Positions 6,192 through 10,841 of a stretch of DNA of 10,841 nt are shown piece by piece. The number at the start of each line of letters is the position of its first letter. The first letter of the stretch is position 1. The stretch lies in assembly GCA_026770585.1 (NCBI GenBank), contig MU646371.1, positions 899,746-910,586 on the forward strand, written 5' to 3'. This DNA comes from Baffinella frigidus (taxonomy: Eukaryota > Cryptophyceae > Cryptomonadales > Baffinellaceae). The notes beneath the pieces were generated by a model that was not told where the DNA came from, made no database searches, and saw only the letters and a program-made list of their open reading frames with translations. A program made the translations under genes and the position numbers.

Positions 6192-6206
6192 GACCTCAGG
6201 TTGGAG

Positions 6207-6328
6207 TACAGGGGTACCTCCTTCATGAGAAACCGCCTCCTCTTAGGACCCTACAGTAGGGCTATGCCTAGGGTCCTATGGTGGTCCTATGGGGGGGGGC
6301 GTTTTCGTATGAGCGAGGTACCCCTGTA
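6207..6328. mobile_element. 121-bp MITE-like family, copy 5 (CTCGCTCA subtype, 122 bp)
   Basis: Termini TACAGGGGTACCTC-TTCAT (left) and ATGAGCGAGGTACCCCTGTA (right) form a ~28-bp inverted repeat flanked by TA. The core CCCTACAGTAGGG then CTATGCCTAGGGTCC is at 6250-6275, with a ten-base G-run at 6290-6299. An 81-aa frame (6201-6446) reads through the element on plus but is translation of the repeat. Confidence 0.85.
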
Positions 6329-6400
6329 CAGGAATACATTCAACTGCTCAACAAATTTGACCCTGCGGAGGAGAGGAGGCCTGCCGCCCACTCGAGGCGA

Positions 6401-6500
6401 TCCCTTAAGTGGCCATAGGGTGAATATTCGCCCTAACTCGCCCTAGGCAGGTCCTAGGGCCCTACGGTAGGGCGTATGAGCCTACTGGCCACTTAAGGGA
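6401..6500. mobile_element. 100-bp MITE-like element, copy 2
   Basis: It is exactly the same length as copy 1 (487-586). The TIRs are TCCCTTAAGTGGCCA and its perfect complement. The right-hand half of the body (CCCTAGGCAGGTCCTAGGG, then CCCTACGGTAGGGCG) is identical to copy 1, while the left half differs and carries a GGGTGAATATTCGCCC hairpin. The right flank is TA; the left is GA, consistent with a later mutation of a TA duplication. Confidence 0.84.
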
Positions 6501-6558
6501 TAAATGTGACTATTTTAAAACCGGGAGTCTTTTACAAGTGAAAAAAGTGGGTGTGGTA

Positions 6559-6644
6559 ATTTTCACATAAATAGGGGCGTTTGGTCACGTTACTGGGGGA
6601 ATTCCCCCAGTAACGTGACCAAACGCCCCTATTTCTGTGAAAAT
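6559..6644. repeat. 86-bp spacerless palindrome
   Basis: A true palindrome with no loop, centred between 6601 and 6602 on GAATTC. The 43-bp arms have one visible mismatch (T6568 opposite C6635). The inner part (GGTCACGTTACTGGGGG) is perfect. It could extrude as a cruciform. Confidence 0.93.
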
Positions 6645-6647
6645 CGT

Positions 6648-6689
6648 TTGGTCACGTTACTGGGGGAATTCCCCCAGTAACGTGACCAA
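6648..6689. repeat. 42-bp perfect spacerless palindrome
   Basis: A second copy of the inner part of the previous palindrome, starting TTGGTCACG and again centred on GAATTC (6666-6671). It is perfect in both 21-base arms. The two palindromes are direct tandem copies 67 bp apart centre to centre. Confidence 0.93.
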
Positions 6690-6765
6690 GCCTGCCCGTG
6701 ACTAGTACTAAACTTAACAATCCCACATTTAAAATACCCCCTCTTCCAGCTTCGAGTGGGCAGGC

Positions 6766-6850
6766 CCGTCCGATCTCCGAAGCTAAGCAACCATAGGCGT
6801 GTCCAGTACTCGGGTGGGGGGCCATCGGGGCAGCGCAGGCACTGTACAGC
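6766..6850 (+). pseudogene. 5S rRNA fragment (3' two-thirds, internal promoter region present)
   Basis: CCCGTCCGATCTCCGAAGC then TAAGCAACC, GTACTCGGGTGGGGGGCC and CACTGTAC follow the order and spacing of eukaryotic 5S rRNA from about nt 28 to the 3' end. The polymerase III internal control elements (box A around GAAGCTAAGC, box C around GTACTCGGGTGGG) are recognisable. The expected 5' end (the strand of helix I and the GCCATACCA region) is not visible upstream, and the 3' CACTGTACAGC has no partner there. It is therefore a 5'-truncated copy or a retroposed/SINE-like derivative, not a functional rRNA gene. The 162-bp element begins eight bases downstream. Confidence 0.75.
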
Positions 6851-6857
6851 GCTCAAC

Positions 6858-7019
6858 CCACACAGCAGACTTCTCAGGGATGTTGAATAAACCTTAAGCG
6901 ATAAGTCCTACAACCCTACGGTAGGCAATCCGTAGGGACACAGGGGGGGTTCCTACGGATAAGGTAACCGGAAATGGTTTGATTATGAAGCTTTTTCCCC
7001 TGCGTAGCCCGCTGTATGG
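6858..7019 (+). mobile_element. 162-bp MITE-like element, copy 1
   Basis: The left end is CCACACAGCAGACTTC and the right end GCGTAGCCCGCTGTATGG, forming imperfect inverted termini. It aligns over its length with the reverse complement of 10118-10278. Shared interior blocks are AAGCGAT, ACCCTACGGTA, CGTAGGGACA and GGTTCCTACGGATAAGGTAAC. It is non-coding. It abuts the 5S fragment on its left and the 225-bp hairpin on its right. Confidence 0.82.
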
Positions 7020-7042
7020 ACTGCACGAGTCCCAGCAATGCT

Positions 7043-7267
7043 GTAGAGCGTTTGCGGTAATTGTTGTCCGTTTTGGACGTACGGTTTCCCGGTTTTCCGG
7101 TTTTAAAAAGGGACTTATAGGACGTGACAAGGATTTTAAACGGTACCAAGAGGCGCAATTCTGGTACCGTTGAAAATCCTTGTCACGTCCTATAAGTCCC
7201 TTTTCAAAACCGGAAAACCGGGAAACCGTACGTCCAAAATGGACAAAAATTACCGCAAACGCTCTAC
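7043..7267. mobile_element. 225-bp near-perfect foldback element (106-bp arms)
   Basis: The arms at 7043-7148 and 7162-7267 match at all but about four positions around a 13-base loop (7149-7161). Arm ends are GTAGAGCG and CGCTCTAC. No ORF survives and no target duplication is obvious. The arm similarity indicates recent formation or continuing gene conversion. If transcribed, the RNA would be a ~100-bp stem, a plausible small-RNA precursor. Confidence 0.88.
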
Positions 7268-7296
7268 CCGACGATAACTCATCCGGGCAGGCTTTT

Positions 7297-7397
7297 GGGG
7301 TTTAGGAGTTTGGGGCTTTAGGGTTTCGGGGGTTTGGGGTATAGAGGTTTGAGGTTTCGGGGATTTGGGGTTTGAAGGTTTTGGGGTTTCGGGGTTA
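7297..7397. repeat. Degenerate G-rich telomere-like array
   Basis: Units of GGGGTTT with TTTAGGG, TTTCGGG and GGTTTGAGG variants, G-rich on plus. This is the first array with the opposite strand polarity to those in 1-4668. Confidence 0.85.
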
Positions 7398-7603
7398 CCA
7401 CCTGCGGGCGAGCGCCACGCCAGATTGCTCGAGGGTAACCGACGCCTTATCCACGTCAGATTCTACGTGGTTGACTTAAGTATTCAAGGGATTTCCCCTG
7501 AAAGATGTCAAAAGTGGATGTTTCGAGCCCTCTGGCGCGGCGGTGTCTTCTTCGGGCGAGGGCGCCAGGAGGCTGTGAGAACGGCAGAAGTCAAAGTGTC
7601 CAA
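7398..7603. other. Unassigned stretch
   Basis: No gene is supported. A 104-aa open frame (7365-7679, plus) starts in the telomere-like array and ends in the mobile element, so it is not credible. A short hairpin CCACGT/ACGTGG lies at 7451-7471. Nothing else is recognised. Confidence 0.45.
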
Positions 7604-7735
7604 ACGGTGGACTACGCGGGTTTCGACCACGCGGAATTCTGCGGGGTACGTGACCAAAGTTACACTGGAAAATATTTAAAAGTTAACTACCCCAGGGCAA
7701 GTTGACTTTTGATGAAAGGTCCGTAGTCCACCGTG
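7604..7735 (-). mobile_element. ~132-bp MITE-like element, copy 2
   Basis: Termini: left ACGGTGGACTACGCGGGTTT, right AAAGGTCCGTAGTCCACCGT, an imperfect ~26-bp inverted repeat. In inverted orientation it matches 961-1097, including the AAAAGTCAACTTGCCC and TTAACTTTT blocks. Its two termini are better preserved than those of copy 1. It is non-coding. Confidence 0.76.
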
Positions 7736-7737
7736 AG

Positions 7738-7989
7738 GGTAGCCTTTCGGGGTTACAATCTCAGGCGAGGCGGCTGAGACAACCTAGCTCTGTCCCAGTA
7801 AAGTTGGGCTCGCCATCCCCCCCCCCCCCCCCCAAATTTCACAGGTGAATTTTGACCCCCCCCCATGAAATTTACCTGTGGAATTTCGGGGGGGGGTGGC
7901 GAAATAATGGCGAGCCCAAATCTAAGTGGGACAGAGCTGAAAACCGGCAAAAGTGAATGAGGGTAGTCTTTCGGGGCGACAACTTGAGG
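7738..7989. repeat. Direct repeats bracketing the poly-C hairpin
   Basis: GGGTAG(C/T)CTTTCGGGG with following ACAA(T/C) and T(C/G)AGG occurs at 7737-7765 and again at 7960-7989, either side of the 153-bp hairpin. A weaker version (TTTCGGGGTTACCACCTG) lies at 7387-7404. This looks like a duplicated sequence into which the hairpin fell, or a unit that includes it. Confidence 0.6.
7786..7938. mobile_element. 153-bp inverted-repeat element with homopolymer C/G tracts
   Basis: Ends AGCTCTGTCCCA and TGGGACAGAGCT are followed by paired GGGCTCGCCAT / ATGGCGAGCCC. A poly-C run at about 7818-7833 pairs with a G-run near 7889-7897, and AAATTTCACAGGTGAATTT pairs with GAAATTTACCTGTGGAATTT. Pairing runs almost to the centre, with several indels. 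It is non-coding. Confidence 0.8.
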
Positions 7990-8100
7990 GGCCTCCTCGG
8001 GCGGGGGGGGCGGGAGGAGGCCTGGGATTGCTTCTCAACGAGAACACGGGGAAGGCCCTATCGCCGCCTGGGATCCAGGCACCGGGAATGCTACTCGTGT

Positions 8101-8650
8101 GATCCGAAAGGAAGCATGGCCTTTCTACAGAACACGTTCCGGTGTCCGCCTATGTTGGGAGCTCGAAGAACCAGGCAGGTCCGAAAGGTACTGACCTCGG
8201 CATTGGAGCCATTGGACGGCGCTGGCAGCTCGGGGGGGGGCGGGAGGCGCGAAGAGGCGGAGGCCTCCAGCGCTGCCGAGAGGTCACCAACCTGCCCAAA
8301 GGAGGGGTAGCGCGGTTTTCAGGTGGGAAAAGGGGGGTAGAGCCCTCGAGTTTGGAGTCCGGGACCCCCCCGGGGGTTAGAGCGGTTTTCAGACCTGAGG
8401 GGGGGGGTAGAGCGGTTTTCAGATCCGAAAGGGGGGGTAGAACGGTTTGCAGATGGGAAAAGGGGGGCAGAGACCTCGAGTGGTCACCAACCTGGGAAAA
8501 GAGCCATGTTCAGAGCGTTTTCAGGCTTCGGTTTTTCAGAGCGATTTTCAGGCCTCCAAGGACCCTTTCGGTCCGTGAGGTTCTTCGAGCTCCCATCATA
8601 GGAGAACGCTGGAACGTATCCTGCAGAAGAGCCCTGCTTCCTTTCGGATC
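8101..8650. repeat. 550-bp unit bounded by ~87-bp inverted repeats
   Basis: The left arm 8101-8188 starts GATCCGAAAGGAAGC and the right arm 8565-8650 ends GCTTCCTTTCGGATC. The arms share GGTTCTTCGAGCTCCCA, CATAGG, GGAACGT and CTGCAGAA-type blocks at moderate divergence. The interior holds 30-bp G-rich tandem repeats. A 194-aa frame (8142-8726) crosses it but only translates the repeats. It may be a non-autonomous element; a solo arm lies at 271-347. Confidence 0.72.
8301..8490. repeat. 30-bp G-rich tandem repeats
   Basis: Clear 30-bp units begin at 8301, 8371, 8401 and 8431, with diverged ones at 8331 and 8461. The pattern is G5-7-TAGAGCGGTTTTCAGA, then about seven variable bases and AAA. 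Each G-run of five to nine could contribute to quadruplex structure. The 30-bp length is a multiple of three, which keeps long but meaningless frames open. Confidence 0.82.
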
Positions 8651-8705
8651 ACCTCAGGCTTTTCCTAAGCGTTCAGCCCTGGATGGCTTTGCTTCTTTTC
8701 GAATC

Positions 8706-8846
8706 GCAGGCCTCCAGCGCTGCTGAGAGGCCACTAACCTGCCGGAAGGGGGGGGGGTTAGAGAGCGGTTTTCAGATCCGGGGGGGGCAGAGCGATTTTC
8801 AGGTGGAAAGGGGGGGGGTAGAGCCCTCGAGTTTGGAGGCCGGGAT
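8706..8846. repeat. Second copy of the G-rich repeat block
   Basis: It begins AGGCCTCCAGCGCTGC, GAGAGG, CCAACCTGCC-like as at 8258-8299. It then has two G-rich 30-bp-type units (8751-8810) and ends with GAGCCCTCGAGTTTGGAG as at 8340-8357. It is a shorter direct duplicate of the interior of the 550-bp unit, lying just outside it. Confidence 0.78.
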
Positions 8847-8881
8847 GCGTTCGACAGCCTTCTCGGTTGTGGTCTTATGGA

Positions 8882-8990
8882 TTAATATATATATATATAT
8901 ATATACATACATATATATATCTATCTATCTATCTATCTACCTATCTATCTATCTATCTATCTATCTATATCTATATCTATATCTATATAG
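8882..8990. repeat. Compound microsatellite (TA)n-(CTAT)n-(CTATAT)n
   Basis: Alternating TA with two CATA interruptions, then tetranucleotide CTAT with one CTAC variant, then hexanucleotide ATCTAT units. It is an expected hotspot of length variation and polymerase slippage. Confidence 0.95.
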
Positions 8991-9380
8991 GGTTCAGAGC
9001 TCCAGGTTTAGAGTTTCGAGTTTCGGGTTTGGGACCTCGAGGAGGGCGTCTCCCGGGACGCGTCTGGAAGCCTTCCCGATTGTGGTTTTGGGGTTTACGG
9101 TTCATGGTTTTGGGTTTGGGGTTTTGGGTTTTTGGGTTGTGGGATTTTGGGGGTTTGGGTTTTTGGGTTTTGGCTTTTGGAGTTTGGGGTTTGGGGTTTG
9201 GGTTTTGGGGTTTCGGGTTTCGGGTTTCGAGTTTAGGACCTGGAGGAGGGAGTCTCCCGAAAAGCGTTTGGAAACCTCTCCGATTGTGGTTTTGGGGTTT
9301 ATGGTTTATGGTTTTGGGTATTGGGTTTTGGGGTTTTGGGTTTTGGGGTTTGGAGTTTGGGTTTTGGGGTTTGGGGGTTT
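8991..9380. repeat. G-rich telomere-like array with embedded ~53-bp units
   Basis: Degenerate GGGTTTT/GGGGTTT/TTTCGGG units surround two copies of a ~53-bp non-telomeric unit at 9031-9083 and 9235-9287; a third lies at 9422-9474. Each unit has GACCT(C/G)GAGGAGGG, GTCTCCCG, a GCGT(C/T)-GGAA segment and CCGATTGT. The larger repeat period is therefore about 190-205 bp. Unusually, many units are GGGTTTTG rather than TTTAGGG. Confidence 0.85.
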
Positions 9381-9421
9381 ATCAACTTATGAAATCTCGC
9401 TTTCCCCCCGTTTAGGAAGGG

Positions 9422-9474
9422 CAGACCTCTAGGAGGGCGTCTCCCGGGACGCGTCGGGAAGCCTCCTCGATTGT
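9422..9474 (+). repeat. Third ~53-bp unit, outside the G-rich array
   Basis: AGACCTCTAGGAGGGCGTCTC then CCGGGACGCGTC-GGAAGCC and CGATTGT match the unit at 9031-9083 closely. It leads into the ACACTTTAC field rather than G-rich sequence. Confidence 0.8.
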
Positions 9475-9481
9475 CGACACC

Positions 9482-9906
9482 ACCTTCGCGTCCCTGTGGT
9501 CCGAACACTTGTACCTGCATAGGCCACACTTTACTGCACAATTCACACACGTTATTACACACTTTACAAACTTTGCGACACACTTTACCACACACTTTAC
9601 TGCAAATTTTACAAATTACAACACACTTGACACACTTTACTACCCACTTTGAACTCTTCACGACACATTTAACACCCTTTACTACACATTTTGACACCTC
9701 ACTACACACTTTTCACACTTTACTACACGCGAGCAGGCGGCGACTCGACCTTCGCGTTCTTGTGGTCCCAACATTTGTAAGGGTTGAGGGTTTAGGGGGC
9801 ACACTTGACTACACACGTTACACACTTTACTACACACTTGACACACTTCAAAAACACATTTAAATACATAATTCACACACGTTACTACACACTTTACAAA
9901 CTTTAC
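9482..9906. repeat. Degenerate ACACTTTAC tandem field, two large repeats
   Basis: Loose 9-20 bp units around CACACTTTACTA(C)A fill most of the interval. Two larger blocks begin with related headers: CCTTCGCGTCCCTGTGGTCC (9483) and CCTTCGCGTTCTTGTGGTCC (9749). Both contain ATTCACACACGTTA then TACACACTTTACAAACTTT. A short reversed telomere motif (GGGTTGAGGGTTTAGGG) lies at 9780-9797. Long frames on both strands (His/Thr/Leu-rich on plus, Cys/Val/Lys-rich on minus) come from the repeat. Confidence 0.82.
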
Positions 9907-10012
9907 CGGGTAGAGGTTTAGGGTTTAGGATTTAGGGTTTAGAGTTTCGGGTTTCGGGTTTAGGGTTTCGGGTTTCGGGTTTCGGGTTTCGGGTTTAGGG
10001 TGTAGGGTCTGG
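9907..10012. repeat. G-rich telomere-like array (TTTAGGG/TTTCGGG)
   Basis: Units of TTTAGGG and TTTCGGG are mixed, including a run of consecutive TTTCGGG (about 9961-9994). TTTCGGG is the complement of the CCCGAAA variant seen at 4096-4200, so the same variant appears on both flanks in opposite orientation. Confidence 0.9.
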
Positions 10013-10055
10013 TGCTGCACCCGTCAAGCCGTGTCGGTGTGTAAGAAAGAAAATC

Positions 10056-10116
10056 TAAGTCAACTTGGCGATAACTTTACCAGTGCTCGACGATGAGCAG
10101 CAGTAGCTTGTCGACC
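10056..10116 (+). repeat. 61-bp direct repeat, copy 1
   Basis: It begins TAAGTCAACTTGGCGA and contains AACTTTACCAGTGCTCGAC, ATGAGCAGCAG and AGCTTGTCGA. It matches 10389-10449 with about four differences. It lies immediately left of the second 162-bp element. No RNA or coding identity is recognised. Confidence 0.88.
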
Positions 10117-10117
10117 C

Positions 10118-10278
10118 CCACACAGCGGGCTACGAAGGGATTTTCGAGCACTCAGTGCCCGAGTGTCCGTTACCTTATCCGTAGGAACCCCCCTATGTCC
10201 CTACGCGTTGCGTACCGTAGGGTCCTAGGTCTGATCGCTTAGGGGTTATTCAAAACCCCTTCGAAGTCCGCTGTGTGG
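10118..10278 (-). mobile_element. 162-bp family MITE-like element, copy 2 (161 bp)
   Basis: The left end is CCACACAGCGGGCTACGAAG and the right end CTTCGAAGTCCGCTGTGTGG, better-preserved inverted termini (about 30 bp with mismatches) than copy 1 at 6858-7019. It is in the opposite orientation to copy 1. It shares GTTACCTTATCCGTAGGAAC, TGTCCCTACG, TACCGTAGGGT and ATCGCTTA. No clear target duplication is seen. Confidence 0.82.
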
Positions 10279-10388
10279 GTGGTACCAGTGTTTGAGTTGC
10301 CGGAACAAGTGAAGTCAACTTGGCAACAACTTCATGAGGTGACGCCGAAAGTCATCATACAGTTGACTAGAAATATCAGAACTTTACT

Positions 10389-10449
10389 TAAGTCAACTTG
10401 GCGACAACTTTACCAGTGCTCGACTATGAGCAGCAGAAGCTTGTCGATC
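10389..10449 (+). repeat. 61-bp direct repeat, copy 2
   Basis: Direct partner of 10056-10116. A shorter related segment (AAGTCAACTTGGCAACAACTT) lies at 10313-10333, so the AAGTCAACTTGGC motif occurs three times in 350 bp. An open frame of 72 residues across it (10273-10491) resembles nothing known. Confidence 0.86.
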
Positions 10450-10476
10450 CAGAGGCACTCGACCCCCCCCTGTTCA

Positions 10477-10841
10477 GGGTTTGGGGTTTAGGGTTTAGGG
10501 TTTGGGGTTTGGGGTTTAGGGTTTAGGGTTTAGGGTTTAGGGTTCAGGGTTTAGGGTTTGGGGTTTATGGTTTAGGGTTTAGGGTTCAAGGTTTGGGTGA
10601 AGAGGTCGGGAGAGCACAGCAGGGTAGGGTGTTTAGGGTTTAGGGTTTGGGGTTTAGGGTTTAGGGTTTAGGGTTTAGGGTTTAGGGTTTAGGGTGTTTA
10701 GGGTTTAGGGTGTTTAGGGTTTAGGGCTCAAACCTGCGGCGAGTCGAGGAAACGCAGCCCCTGCCTGTGCTCTCGCGCCTGCGTTTGGGGGTTTTGGGTT
10801 TGGGGTGTGGGGTGTGGGGTTTGGGGTGTGGGGTGTGGGGT
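10477..10841. repeat. Terminal G-rich telomere-like arrays
   Basis: TTTAGGG and GGGGTTT units run to 10592. A ~40-bp island (about 10593-10629) follows, then cleaner TTTAGGG with two GTGTTTAGGG variants to 10727. A second island (10728-10783) follows, and finally GGGTTTTGGG and GGGGTGTG/GGGGTTT units to the window edge. The stretch at 10640-10694 is the least degenerate TTTAGGG run on this side. Confidence 0.93.

Noticed and set aside
6201-6446. 81-residue frame on plus starting TTG
   Set aside because: It is translation of the 121-bp MITE and the start of the 100-bp MITE. Related peptides would appear wherever the element occurs.
7060-7245. Dinoflagellate spliced-leader gene, suggested by TTTTGG motifs and proximity to 5S
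   Set aside because: The conserved CCGTAGCCATTTTGGCTCAAG-type sequence is absent on both strands. The TTTTGG is part of the 225-bp hairpin.
8142-8726. 194-residue frame with 10-residue repeats (RAVFR-type)
   Set aside because: The repeats come from 30-bp G-rich tandem DNA, whose length is a multiple of three and so keeps any frame open.
8683-9432. 249-residue open frame on plus, the longest in the window
   Set aside because: It is read from the TA/CTAT microsatellite (alternating Ile/Tyr, then Ser-Ile-Tyr-Leu) and the G-rich telomere-like array (Gly/Phe/Leu). No domain and no independent coding signal.
9299-9709. 136-residue Cys/Val/Lys-rich frame on minus, resembling a metal-binding small protein
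   Set aside because: The Cys spacing comes directly from the ACACTTTAC repeat read in one frame, and the rest is telomere-like repeat. An equally long frame exists on the other strand.
1-10841. CRISPR array, given the many short repeats
   Set aside because: The repeats are contiguous telomere-type or tandem units without unique spacers of constant length, and the context is eukaryotic.
1-10841. tRNA genes
   Set aside because: I looked for B-box-like GGTTCGAATCC on both strands with a matching A box and acceptor stem. Partial hits such as GGTGTTCGAACG near 2667 have no cloverleaf.

Overview
This is nuclear DNA of a eukaryote, most likely an alga or other protist (or a plant) with Arabidopsis-type telomere repeats. 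The evidence is long degenerate arrays of CCCTAAA/TTTAGGG and variants (CCCTCAA, CCCGAAA, GGGGTTT), a gene with short GT-AG introns, a eukaryotic-type 5S rRNA remnant, and many small non-coding inverted-repeat elements (MITE-like). There are no operons, Shine-Dalgarno sites or prokaryotic genes. The sequence alone does not fix the lineage.

Layout. Bases 1-1920 hold C-rich telomere-like arrays, two short tandem repeats, and one copy each of a 100-bp and a ~137-bp MITE-like family. Bases 1960-2080 are a 121-bp MITE. Bases 2412-4126 are the gene island. A 161-aa ORF on the minus strand (2412-2897) is divergent from a four-exon plus-strand gene (3189-4126). Spliced by GT-AG rules, the latter encodes a 213-aa RING-H2 protein, a predicted E3 ubiquitin ligase. 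Its third intron is mostly telomere-like repeat, and its last codons and stop codon lie inside the next telomere-like array (4095-4461). Bases 4541-4668 are more C-rich array.

Bases 4790-7270 are a dense pile-up of inverted-repeat elements: three more 121-bp family members, a second 100-bp element, and several long hairpins of 82 to 225 bp. Some sit inside a tandemly repeated, coding-like minus-strand sequence (5292-6041). One hairpin can be dated relative to its host, because both the empty and the filled target site are present. A 5S rRNA fragment (about 6766-6850) and a 162-bp element follow.

From 7297 to the end the telomere-like arrays are G-rich on the plus strand, opposite in polarity to the left half. 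Between them lie more hairpins, a 550-bp inverted-repeat unit with 30-bp G-rich repeats, a TA/CTAT microsatellite, a degenerate ACACTTTAC repeat field and a second 162-bp element. The whole window looks like subtelomeric or telomere-repeat-invaded chromatin with one credible complete gene, one plausible small gene and a decayed tandem gene fragment. No autonomous transposase is visible, so the small elements would have to be moved in trans.
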